Shown here: one piece after another, positions 1 to 7,466 of the stretch | Layout: every line of letters begins with the position of its first letter | How positions within the stretch are numbered: the stretch's first letter is position 1 | Source of the DNA: Gordonia asplenii | GTDB taxonomy: Bacteria > Actinomycetota > Actinomycetes > Mycobacteriales > Mycobacteriaceae | Direction of reading: 5' to 3' | Assembly (NCBI RefSeq): GCF_012933505.1 | Contig: NZ_JABBNB010000003.1 | Span: 62,001 to 126,000 of the forward strand | DNA: 64,000 nucleotides | The notes under the pieces: generated by a model | Told to the model about the DNA's origin: nothing | The model's input: the letters and a program-made list of their open reading frames with translations, nothing else | Databases searched by the model: none | Translations under genes and position numbers: made by a program

Positions 1-884
1 GCATCGGGCGCCAGCTGACCGAGTTTCCACCGGTCGGCGCTGGTCACCGTCACCGGACACACGAAGCCGCCCAGGCTCGGGCCGTCCGGTCCCAGCAGGA
101 TCGGGGTGTCGCCGGTGAAGTCCACCGCGCCGACCGAATACGCGTTGTCGTGGATATTCGACGGGTGCAGCCCGGCCTCGCCGCCGTCGGGCCGCGCCCA
201 CTGCGGTTTGGGCCCGATCAGGCGCACGCCGGTGCGATCGGAGTTGAAGTGCACCGTGTAGGTCGCGGTGTAGAGCGTCGCGATGTCGTCGTCGGTGAAG
301 AACTCCGGCGCCGAATGCGGCCCGACCGTCACCGCAAGATGCCAGTCCGCGCCGATCGCCGGTTGCCATTCGTTGGGAATGCGGCTGGGTTCGCCCGTCG
401 GCGCGAGTGCGGCCGTCAACACGTCACCGTCGACGAGGGTGCGGCCCAGGTGCCCGCCGAATCGTCCGAGCGTGAACGTCGACGCACTCCCGAGATAGTC
501 GTCGGCGGCCAGCCCGCCGCCGACCGCGAGATAGGTTCGCAGGCCCGCGGTCACCATCCCGACGTCGAGCACGTCCCCGGCGTCGAGGTGGATCGGCTTG
601 TACTGCGAGACCCGACGCCCGTTGCGGGTCACCGGCGCCGGCGCTCCGGTGACGCACACCCACAGCGGCCGGGTAACCCGCAGTGCCGGACCGAGCAGCG
701 TCGCCTCCAGCCCGGAAGCGCCCTCGGGATTCCCGACGGCGATGTTGGCGAGCCGGAACGACAGGTCGTCCATCGGGCCCGACGGCGGCACGCCGACCTG
801 CCAATACCCGGTTCGCCCCGGCCAGTCCTGGATCGACGTCGCCATTCCGGCGCGCAGCACCTCAATCGACGCGGCGCCCGTCAC
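1..884 (-). CDS. Guanidine/urea carboxylase family protein, AHS2 (KipA-like) domain, partial
   Basis: Gene runs off the left edge; only its first 294 codons are here. The GTG start at 884 overlaps the TGA of the preceding gene (GTGA). The visible protein is a KipA/AHS2 carboxyltransferase domain: an early SIQDWPGRTGYW segment, then PPSGPMDDLSFR, YLAVGGG, and near the edge DTPILLGPDGPSLGGFVCP. This domain occurs in urea amidolyase-type biotin carboxylases, where it transfers the carboxyl group from biotin to substrate. With the two DUF1989 genes immediately upstream, the enzyme is probably a guanidine carboxylase (family knowledge: such neighbours act on carboxyguanidine). Starting directly with AHS2, rather than with the biotin carboxylase domain, suggests a permuted or split enzyme. 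Other domains and any allophanate hydrolase would lie outside the window. Confidence 0.8.
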   Translation of the reverse strand, partial: MTGAASIEVLRAGMATSIQDWPGRTGYWQVGVPPSGPMDDLSFRLANIAVGNPEGASGLEATLLGPALRVTRPLWVCVTGAPAPVTRNGRRVSQYKPIHLDAGDVLDVGMVTAGLRTYLAVGGGLAADDYLGSASTFTLGRFGGHLGRTLVDGDVLTAALAPTGEPSRIPNEWQPAIGADWHLAVTVGPHSAPEFFTDDDIATLYTATYTVHFNSDRTGVRLIGPKPQWARPDGGEAGLHPSNIHDNAYSVGAVDFTGDTPILLGPDGPSLGGFVCPVTVTSADRWKLGQLAPD

Positions 885-1579
885 GACAGCCCGCCGTCGG
901 AGTCGTCGGCGCGAACGCTGTCCGGTCGTGTCACGATCATCCGCACCGGTGTCGGGTCGAATCCGTTGCACGGATTGTTGATCTGCGGGCAGTTCGACAC
1001 CAGCACGAGGATGTCGATCTCGGCCCGCACCGCGACGCGTTTGCCCGGGGCCGACAGTCCGTCGACGATGCCCAGCGTGCCGTCGGCGTCGACCGGCACG
1101 TTCATGAAGAAGTTGATGTTCGGCACGATGTGCTGCTTGGTCAACCCCAGCCGCAGGCCCTGCGCGAGGAAGTTCTCCAGACAGGCGTGCTGGTGTTTGG
1201 TGTGCTGCCCGTAGCGCAGGGTGTTGGACTCCTGCGAACAGGCGCCGGCGACGGTGTCGTGATTGCCGACCTCGTCGGCGATCACGGTGAGCATCGGCGC
1301 GCCGTCGTCGTCACGCAGCACCGAACCGGCGGTCAGAAAGATATTCCCTTGCGCGGCAATGGTTGCCGACGCGCTGTAGCGGATGGTGGGGTCGTCGGCG
1401 CCGAAGAACAGGGTGTCGACGGCCTGGTTGCCGTCGAGGTCGACGATGGTGAGGACGTCACCTGCCGCGATGCGCGCGGACCACGGTGCGCGTGCGGCGG
1501 CGATCTCGTCGAGGATCACCGAACCCGGTGCGAGAGAGAGGGTTTCGGCGGTGAGATCAGCGGGGGAGAGGAGGGTCAT
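881..1579 (-). CDS. Urea amidolyase-associated protein 2 (DUF1989), carboxyguanidine deiminase subunit
   Basis: 232 aa. DUF1989 protein of the UAAP2 type. Family knowledge: UAAP1 and UAAP2 together form carboxyguanidine deiminase (CgdAB), which converts carboxyguanidine to allophanate and ammonia in guanidine assimilation. Seen: the GDVLTIVDLDGNQAVDTLFF opening typical of the fold, a Cys/His cluster (CSQESNTLRYG, then HTKHQHAC) that could bind metal, and the INFFMNVPVDADG segment shared with the upstream paralogue. The ATG at 1579 lies 7 nt after the UAAP1 stop and the end overlaps the carboxylase start, so the three genes form one transcription unit. I do not assign CgdA versus CgdB. Confidence 0.86.
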   Translation of the reverse strand: MTLLSPADLTAETLSLAPGSVILDEIAAARAPWSARIAAGDVLTIVDLDGNQAVDTLFFGADDPTIRYSASATIAAQGNIFLTAGSVLRDDDGAPMLTVIADEVGNHDTVAGACSQESNTLRYGQHTKHQHACLENFLAQGLRLGLTKQHIVPNINFFMNVPVDADGTLGIVDGLSAPGKRVAVRAEIDILVLVSNCPQINNPCNGFDPTPVRMIVTRPDSVRADDSDGGLS

Positions 1580-1586
1580 GTCCGGC

Positions 1587-2447
1587 CTATCGGTTGGTGG
1601 CGGATGCGGGATGGGTTGCGGCCCAGTCGTCTTCGGTATTGGCGAAGGCACGCTGGTACTCCGGGTCGGTGCCGGGCAGGCTCGTTCGCAGTGCGTCGAT
1701 CTCGGCGCCGGTATGCCAGGCCAGGATCTCCAGGCCACCCACGCGGTACTCCGGCGACGGGTCGAGGGGATGATTGGCATTGGCCACCGCGACGATGAGC
1801 GGCACATGAGCCACCAGCTCGACGTCCGCGGGCGTCCCGACATTTCCGTTCGCCCGCAGCGTCCCGTCGGCATCCACCGTCACGCCGAAGAAGAACGACA
1901 CCGGTGCTCCGACGTCGAGTCGGGTCAGACCGTGTTTCGCGGCGGCCAGCGCCAGTAGTTCGCGGCCCGCCGGTGACTCCGATTCCGGTTGTCCCGCACC
2001 GTATTTCGCGGTGTTGTGACCGATGGTCGACGCCCCGGTCAGTGCGTCGTGCCGACGCGCGGTGTCGGCGACGACCGTGGCGAGCAGGCGTCCCTGATCG
2101 CTGAGCAGTGGATGTCCGACGCCGAGGTAGGCCTGCCAGGGCACTTTCACGGTGTCCGCGCTGTTGAGTCGTTCGGACGGTTTGTCGGCGCGCCACAGGA
2201 ACACCTGCGCGCAGGCGCTGCCCGTCAGGTCCCGCAGCCGCAACCGGGTGCCGCGAGCGAGCACCTTCGTCGCGTACCGCCCGCCGGGGACGGTCTCCGC
2301 CCAGGTGAGCTGTTGTGCCGCAACGCCGTCCGGCGGAGTGGCCCAATCGCTCGCGGGGACGGTCGGCATGTCGGCGGTCAGCGTCGCTTGGCCCCGCGCA
2401 TGAGCACGAGCGGCCCGCGTGGTCGCGGTGTCGATGGTGGTCGGCAT
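1587..2447 (-). CDS. Urea amidolyase-associated protein 1 (DUF1989), carboxyguanidine deiminase subunit
   Basis: 286 aa, first gene of the guanidine-utilisation operon. DUF1989 protein paralogous to the next gene: GTRLRLRDLTGSACAQVFLW corresponds to GDVLTIVDLDGNQAVDTLFF there, and VSFFFGVTVDADGTL to its INFFMNVPVDADG. Where UAAP2 has Cys after the core strand this protein has TIGHNTAKYG, so the metal or catalytic Cys may be supplied by only one subunit (inference). ATG 2447 is supported by an AGGGAG ribosome-binding site 7 nt upstream. The leader carries an inverted repeat (separate entry). Cytoplasmic, nitrogen assimilation from guanidine or related compounds. Confidence 0.85.
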   Translation of the reverse strand: MPTTIDTATTRAARAHARGQATLTADMPTVPASDWATPPDGVAAQQLTWAETVPGGRYATKVLARGTRLRLRDLTGSACAQVFLWRADKPSERLNSADTVKVPWQAYLGVGHPLLSDQGRLLATVVADTARRHDALTGASTIGHNTAKYGAGQPESESPAGRELLALAAAKHGLTRLDVGAPVSFFFGVTVDADGTLRANGNVGTPADVELVAHVPLIVAVANANHPLDPSPEYRVGGLEILAWHTGAEIDALRTSLPGTDPEYQRAFANTEDDWAATHPASATNR

Positions 2448-2468
2448 GGAATCTCCCTGCTCGATGAT

Positions 2469-2484
2469 TATCTGTCGAGTGATA
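2469..2484. promoter_or_regulatory. Inverted repeat upstream of the guanidine operon, candidate operator
   Basis: TATC-TGTCGAGT-GATA, outer ATTA/TAAT extending it imperfectly, 22 nt before the UAAP1 start. Size and position fit a TetR- or GntR-type operator. The 120-nt leader shows no recognisable guanidine-I (ykkC) riboswitch consensus, so repression at this site is the likelier control (inference). No regulator gene is adjacent in the window. Confidence 0.35.
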
Positions 2485-2598
2485 GTTAATGTGTCGATCG
2501 TGAAGCCGGTGAGGCAGCCGCGTTTCGGATTCGCTACCGCGGGTTACGACTGTGTTTCCCACTTGTGAGTGCGGCCGCGGGAGACCAGAATCGTCGCC

Positions 2599-3612
2599 AT
2601 GACCTCCGTATTCGACGATGTGCTGGGCGACGTCTGCCGTGCGCACGACGCCGAGGAGTTCGCGGCGGCGGCGCTTGCGGCACACGACGAGGCACTCGAA
2701 CTCGGCCCCACCCGTACCCGCGACGTCGTCGCACTGACGCAGCGGTGGTCGGCGTTCGCCCGCTCCGCGGTCGCCGGCGCCGCCGACATCGTCGCGGCCG
2801 CGCACCCGGGCCTGCGCTGGCAGTGGTACGTCTCGGGCAGTTGTGGCCGCAGCGACGCGTTGCCCGGCGCCGACGTCGAGACCCTGATCGTCGTCGACAC
2901 CGATCGGACGGCCGCGCTCGCCGCCGCGGCGCAGGTCCATGCGCTCCTCGACTCCGTCGGCCTGCGCGCCGACACCAATGGCGCCATCGCCAGCCGGTCC
3001 CGCTTCGCCCGCGACACGCACGCCTGGCAGCGGGGCATCGACGCGTGGCTCGCCGACCCGGCAGCCGACCGCGGCGTCGTGATGACCGGACTGCTCGCGG
3101 ACGCCGCCCCGGCTCATCTGCATGCGAACGGTCTTCGGACGCACCTGCTGGGGGCGTTGAGCCCCGACCGTCCCGACGCCTTGTCGGCCATGCTCGACGA
3201 CACCCTGGTGATCCGGGAGACCGTTCCCTCCCGCCTGCGCGTGGTCGCCGGGGGCCGCGATGCCGTCGACGTCAAGCGTGCCGTCGTCGAGCCGATCACG
3301 AAGATCGCCCGCTGGGCCGCATTGAGCACCGGGTCATCGGCGTCGAGCACGCTCGACCGACTCCACGACGGCGCCGCGCTGCTGCCCGACGACGCCGCGG
3401 ACACCCTCGCCGACTGCTGGTGCATCGCCACCCGGCTGCGTTGGGCGATCCGCTCCGACTCGGTCCGCGCCGGCGGCGTCGTCCGCGACGACGCGACGCT
3501 GTCGACACTCTCGCCGCAGGACCGCGCACAATTGCGTACCGCGGGGCGCGAGGTCTCCGGAGTGCTCCGGATACTCAACTACACCCGCCCCGACCGATTC
3601 GCGGGCCGATGA
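2599..3612 (+). CDS. Putative nucleotidyltransferase (DUF294/GlnD-like fold) with substrate-binding domain
   Basis: 337 aa from ATG 2599 (GTG 2569 is an alternative; no clear ribosome-binding site for either). Seen: nucleotidyltransferase signature GSCGRSD at residues 80-86 followed by the acidic pair D92-x-E94 (LPGADVETLIVVD), equivalent to the GSxxR and DxD/E elements of PII uridylyltransferase and DUF294 proteins. The C-terminal half is helical and resembles the DUF294 substrate-binding domain (VKRAVVEPITKIARW, SPQDRAQLR). Likely transfers a nucleotide to a protein or small molecule; substrate unknown. Its stop overlaps the start of the Fic gene (ATGA), so two enzymes with nucleotidyl-transfer folds are translationally coupled. 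Confidence 0.72.
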   Translation: MTSVFDDVLGDVCRAHDAEEFAAAALAAHDEALELGPTRTRDVVALTQRWSAFARSAVAGAADIVAAAHPGLRWQWYVSGSCGRSDALPGADVETLIVVDTDRTAALAAAAQVHALLDSVGLRADTNGAIASRSRFARDTHAWQRGIDAWLADPAADRGVVMTGLLADAAPAHLHANGLRTHLLGALSPDRPDALSAMLDDTLVIRETVPSRLRVVAGGRDAVDVKRAVVEPITKIARWAALSTGSSASSTLDRLHDGAALLPDDAADTLADCWCIATRLRWAIRSDSVRAGGVVRDDATLSTLSPQDRAQLRTAGREVSGVLRILNYTRPDRFAGR

Positions 3613-4421
3613 CGCAGACGAGTCGACGCCACTTAATCGTCGCCGACGTCGTCGCCGCGGAAGCACTCGAAGGCTGGCGACCCGACGAGGCCGAGACGGC
3701 CGCTCTGCACGCACTGGCCGCGGGCGACGTCTCGATGACCGACTACCTCGCCGGATGCCGTGCGCGCTACCGGGATCCCGACGATGTTCGCCGCCCCGCC
3801 CTCGCGCGTCGACGTCCCTACCTGATCCGCGGTACGACGGTGCTGGAGAACAACTTCCGTCTGTGCACCCACCACGCGCTGCAGGCGGCGGAGTTCGCCG
3901 TCACGGCCGGCCGACTCGTCCAGGCGCACCTGCGCGACGAGCCCGTCGGCACCACCGTCACCGATCTGCACCGCCACGTCTTCGCCGACGTCTACGCGTG
4001 GGCCGGCGAACCGCGAATCACCGGAATCAGCAAGGGCGGCACCGTCTTCGCACCCGTCGACGAGATCGCCGAAGCGCTGCGTCGCCTCCACGACGACGTC
4101 GACGAGGCCTTCACCTGCGCCGACGGCTACAGCACCACCGCGCTCACGTATCGGCTGTCGCGAATATACGCCGACTACAACATGATTCACCCGTTCCGGG
4201 AGGGCAACGGCCGCACCGGAACGCTGCTGCTGACATTGATCGCGCGTACCGCCGGACGACGCCTGGACCTGTCCGGAGTCACCCGCGAGAGATGGATCTA
4301 CGTCGCCCGTGCAGCCGCCACCGGACTCGACACCCGGGGCGACCTCGCGCCGCTGCGAGCCGTCATCTGCGCGGCGCTGGTCGACGCCGACGTAGCGGGG
4401 CTGCATCGCATCACCGCCTGA
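3609..4421 (+). CDS. Fic family protein with fused VbhA-like inhibitory segment
   Basis: 270 aa. Fic domain residues about 75-235 with an intact catalytic motif HPFREGNGRT at 194-203 (His194 base; phosphate-binding loop complete), so AMP-transfer activity is plausible. Upstream elements typical of the core are present: GTTVLENN (75-82, corresponding to pGTdvLrN) and LHRHVFADVYAWAGE (120-134). Residues 16-52 resemble the VbhA antitoxin: AEALEGWRPD aligns with its SQRLEGLEPD, followed by a central AAGD turn and a short helix. This would place inhibitory Glu21 in cis, although the usual Ser/Thr four residues earlier is Ala17. Overlaps the upstream nucleotidyltransferase gene by 4 nt. Target unknown; could be a self-restrained toxin or a housekeeping AMPylator. 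Confidence 0.85.
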   Translation: MTQTSRRHLIVADVVAAEALEGWRPDEAETAALHALAAGDVSMTDYLAGCRARYRDPDDVRRPALARRRPYLIRGTTVLENNFRLCTHHALQAAEFAVTAGRLVQAHLRDEPVGTTVTDLHRHVFADVYAWAGEPRITGISKGGTVFAPVDEIAEALRRLHDDVDEAFTCADGYSTTALTYRLSRIYADYNMIHPFREGNGRTGTLLLTLIARTAGRRLDLSGVTRERWIYVARAAATGLDTRGDLAPLRAVICAALVDADVAGLHRITA

Positions 4422-4476
4422 ACGGGTATGTTTGCGTCGGGCCAGCCCGGCCCCTTGCCGACCAGGAGACGATGTC

Positions 4477-5088
4477 GTGCGCAATTACGATCCCGCCGAT
4501 CCCGCGGTCCACATGCACACCCTGCTCAACGCCGTGGTCCTGCCACGTCCGATCGCCTGGGTCGGTTCCCGCAGCGCCGACGGCGTCGACAACCTCGCGC
4601 CGCACTCGTATTTCACCGTCTCCTCGCTCACGCCGCCGGTGCTGCAGTTCACCTCGATCGGCACCAAGGACACCTTGCGCAATGTGCGCGAAACCGGTGA
4701 GTTCACCGTCAGTCTGGCCAATCGTCCGCTGATGTCGCAGGTCAACACGTCGTCGGCGCCGGTCGGGCCGCAAATCAGTGAGTTCGACGTCGCCGGGCTC
4801 ACCCGGCGTGCCAGCATCAAGGTCGAGCCGCCGTCGGTCGCCGAGTCGCCGGTGGCCATCGAGTGCCAGCTGTTCGACACCATGGAATTCGCCGGCGGCG
4901 ACGTCGTCGTGTTCGGTGAGGTGGTCTGGCTGCGCGTCGACGAGAACTGCCTGACCCGGGGCTACCCCGACGTCGAACTGCTCGAACCGATCTCACGTCT
5001 GGGTGGTCCGTTCTGGGGCGACATCGGCACCGTCAGCGCACTGACCCGCCCGTCCGCCGACGACGCGCTGCGCGGCAACGACAATTAG
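4477..5088 (+). CDS. Flavin reductase-like domain flavoprotein
   Basis: 203 aa from GTG 4477, chosen because AGGAG lies 8 nt upstream (4464-4468). Split-barrel flavin reductase-like protein of the DUF447/flavoredoxin group: LPRPIAWVGSRSADGVDNLA near the N-terminus is the classic FMN-binding opening, followed by SYFTVSSLTPPVLQF and the KDTLRNVRETGEFTV segment. Probably binds FMN and uses NAD(P)H or a partner oxygenase; substrate cannot be told. 55 nt after the Fic gene, possibly cotranscribed. Followed directly by a repeat block. Confidence 0.82.
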   Translation: MRNYDPADPAVHMHTLLNAVVLPRPIAWVGSRSADGVDNLAPHSYFTVSSLTPPVLQFTSIGTKDTLRNVRETGEFTVSLANRPLMSQVNTSSAPVGPQISEFDVAGLTRRASIKVEPPSVAESPVAIECQLFDTMEFAGGDVVVFGEVVWLRVDENCLTRGYPDVELLEPISRLGGPFWGDIGTVSALTRPSADDALRGNDN

Positions 5089-5097
5089 TAGGTGCCT

Positions 5098-5482
5098 CTG
5101 CGCTGGTTGAGCCGGGCACGACGCGCCGTGCTGAGCGAGCGCAGCGAGACGCGCCCGTGCGACGGCACCACCCTCCCGCTGGTTGAGCCGGCCCCGACGC
5201 GCCGTGCTGAGCGAGCGCAGCGAGTCGAAGTAAGCGCAGCGAGACGCGCCCGTGTCGCGGCACCCCCCGCTGGTTGAGCCGGGCCCGACGAGCGCAGCGA
5301 GACGCGCCCGCGTCGAAACCATTGGCGAGATGAATTGCCAACTGTCGCTTTGAGTTTGGTGCGGTGACGTGGTCGGCGTGCGTGGTTTCGACACGCTCGT
5401 CGCTAGCGCTCCTCGCGACTCAACCAGCAGATGGAGTGGCCCCGACCGGTGAAACCCGGCTCAACCAGCGGGGACGGCCCAA
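5098..5482. repeat. Dispersed GGTTGAGCCGG-type repeat block (5089-5489 gap)
   Basis: The 400-nt gap holds no credible gene. It contains three plus-oriented copies of a roughly 60-80-nt unit (GCTGGTTGAGCCGGG, GAGCGCAGCGAGACGCG, GTCGAAACC) at 5100-5325 and inverted remnants at 5389-5476 (GTTTCGACACGCTCG, CTCAACCAGC, GGCTCAACCAGCGGGG). The opposite orientations give the block hairpin-forming potential between two convergent genes, so it may serve as terminator. Confidence 0.85.
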
Positions 5483-5489
5483 CCCCCAC

Positions 5490-6665
5490 CTACGCGCCCA
5501 GCACGATCAGTGGCACGAGTTGTTCGGCCGTCGTCCAGGCGCCGTGATGCCCGGCCATCGACGACTCGAGCGGCTCACCGACGCTGCGCGTCAGCAACGC
5601 ATGGCCCCGTGCGACCGCCACGACGTCGCCGATCCGTGCGGCGACGTCGGCGGACACCTGCGCGCCGAACCAGTGCTCGTCGATCGCCTGTGACCGCGTC
5701 ACCACATGCGCATGCTCGCCCAAGGTCGACGCCCAGGCGTCGCGGACCTGCGACGCCGCGCCGGATGCCGCGTACACGTGCCGCACCCGGGCCTCGCCGG
5801 CGACCGCGTCCACACCGGCGAGCAGCTCTGGACTGGTATCGATGTCGATGACGTGCCCGGCGGGCACCATGCCGTGATCAGCGGTGACCACCAGGGTGCA
5901 CGTCGGCGGCAGATCCGACGCCAGCTCCGCGACCATCGCATCGACGGCGCCCAGCTCGGCGAGCCATTCGGCGGACCCCGGACCGTGCAGGTGCCCCTGA
6001 AAGTCGACGTTGCCGTAGTACGCGTAGGTGAAGCGGCGCACGGCGTCGGCCGGGGCGCAGATCGCGCGTACGGCGTCACGGATCTCCGCCGTCGTCGACG
6101 CCGGGTGATGCGTCCCGCGCTCACGGAACACGGCCTGCGTCAACGGTGAGTCGCGCTGATAGCCGGGCGTCACGTAGTGCACCTCGACGCCGGCCGCGCC
6201 GAAACGCTGCAGGAACGAGGCGTTCACCTGCACCCGCTGCGGGGGATATGCCTCGACCGCCGTCGGCCCCTCGGCGTGATCGAGCGTCCACCGCAACGAA
6301 TTGAGCAGTCTTCGATCCGACGCGGGGCCGTCGGGCGCGCCGTCGGGTACAAAGCTGTAGCCGATGATGCCGTGTACCCCGCAGGGGGCGCCCACCGACA
6401 GGCTGGTCAGACTGGTCGCCGTCGTGGCCGGAAAGCCTGCGCGAATCGTCGTCGACGCCGCGGCGGCCAAGGTCGGTGCCCGATCGGCGTGTGCTGCAAG
6501 CAGTTCGGCCCCGAGTCCGTCGATCAGCAACACCACGACGTCGCGGCGCACCGGGATCCGCAGTGCTCCGCCGCCCCCGAATCCGAGTCCCGCGGCGACG
6601 GCGGGCAACACGTCGGCAAGCGCCGCGGCGGGCAATGCGCTCAGCGGGTTCGCAGCGGTACTCAT
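5490..6665 (-). CDS. Alkaline phosphatase superfamily protein (nucleotide pyrophosphatase/phosphodiesterase type)
   Basis: 391 aa. Type I phosphodiesterase/NPP-like fold. Metal ligand Asp49 in VVVLLIDGLGAELL, nucleophile region FPATTATSLTSL (Thr81-84), VTADHGMV and a C-terminal AGHHG supply the other metal-binding Asp/His residues. No signal peptide is seen, so it probably acts in the cytoplasm or at the membrane face. Hydrolyses a phosphodiester or phosphoanhydride; substrate unknown. The start overlaps the end of the FetB-like gene by 4 nt (ATGA), so the two are coupled. Confidence 0.84.
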   Translation of the reverse strand: MSTAANPLSALPAAALADVLPAVAAGLGFGGGGALRIPVRRDVVVLLIDGLGAELLAAHADRAPTLAAAASTTIRAGFPATTATSLTSLSVGAPCGVHGIIGYSFVPDGAPDGPASDRRLLNSLRWTLDHAEGPTAVEAYPPQRVQVNASFLQRFGAAGVEVHYVTPGYQRDSPLTQAVFRERGTHHPASTTAEIRDAVRAICAPADAVRRFTYAYYGNVDFQGHLHGPGSAEWLAELGAVDAMVAELASDLPPTCTLVVTADHGMVPAGHVIDIDTSPELLAGVDAVAGEARVRHVYAASGAASQVRDAWASTLGEHAHVVTRSQAIDEHWFGAQVSADVAARIGDVVAVARGHALLTRSVGEPLESSMAGHHGAWTTAEQLVPLIVLGA

Positions 6666-7438
6666 GTCGTCTCCTCGACGGGTCGTCGTGCTACCTCAGA
6701 CAATTGGCGTACCAGGACGACCGCGGTGAGGGCGCCGGCCGCCATGATCGAGGCGAGCACGATGATCTGGAACCGCCCTGCCTCCACCGGCGACGCGCCG
6801 CCGAACAGGGCACCGACGAAAGCTCCGGGCAGCGTCACGAGCCCGGTCGTCTTGGTTTGATCGGTCGACGGAATCAAGGCCTGCCGCACGGCCTTTCGGG
6901 CGAACCGGGCCGTCGCCTGCCGCGCGGTGGCGCCGATCGACAGCCAGCCCTCCACCTCCTCCCAGCCGGTCGCGATGTCAGTGGTGAAATGCTGCGATGT
7001 CAGGGTCGCCACCGTCATCGTCGCCCCGATGACGATGCCGCCGGCCGCCAGCACGTAGCGGCCTTCGAGATGCAGTGCGCCACTGGCGAATACCGTCGTC
7101 AACGCGGTACCCGCACCCGCGGCCATCGCCGTCCCGGTCGCGATCAGATGAGGCATCGACCAGCCGACCCGCCGCGTGGCCGTCACCACGGCGACCGAGA
7201 ACATCACCGCCAGTGCGGCTCCCACCAGGATGCCGTTCGTCAGCACTCCGGAGAGAATCATGCTCAGAGCGACCAGTTGGGCGGCGCCGCGGGCCAGCGC
7301 GGTGACCTGTTTCCACGGAGCTCGAACATCGTAGGCGCGCAACAGGATTACGGTGACCGTTGACAGGACCACCACCGCGATGAGTGTGCGCAGCCAGACG
7401 GCCGCCGGTACGCCCGTGGCCGCCGTGATCATCGCCAC
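6662..7438 (-). CDS. FetB-like ABC transporter permease (UPF0014 family)
   Basis: 258 aa, integral membrane protein with about seven hydrophobic segments. UPF0014/FetB family features: RAYDVRAPWKQ after the first helix, RGAAQLVALSMIL, QALIPSTDQTKTTGLVTLPG and the GGASPVEAGRFQIIV motif near the C-terminus. In E. coli FetB pairs with ATPase FetA and lowers cytoplasmic iron. No ATPase gene is adjacent here, so the partner must be elsewhere or the function differs. Alternative ATG at 7432. Coupled to the downstream phosphodiesterase. Confidence 0.82.
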   Translation of the reverse strand: MAMITAATGVPAAVWLRTLIAVVVLSTVTVILLRAYDVRAPWKQVTALARGAAQLVALSMILSGVLTNGILVGAALAVMFSVAVVTATRRVGWSMPHLIATGTAMAAGAGTALTTVFASGALHLEGRYVLAAGGIVIGATMTVATLTSQHFTTDIATGWEEVEGWLSIGATARQATARFARKAVRQALIPSTDQTKTTGLVTLPGAFVGALFGGASPVEAGRFQIIVLASIMAAGALTAVVLVRQLSEVARRPVEETT

Positions 7439-7466
7439 CCCATCTCAGTCCTGGAATTCTCCCACC

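Noticed and set aside
3684..3851. TTVLEN in the Fic protein as a (S/T)xxxE(G/N) inhibitory motif
   Set aside because: It aligns with the conserved pGTdvLrN core element of Fic domains; the VbhA-like segment at residues 16-52 is the better inhibitor candidate.
4432..4476. Upstream ATG-type starts for the flavin reductase-like gene
   Set aside because: AGGAG at 4464-4468 fits GTG 4477, and the extra residues are unrelated to the family.
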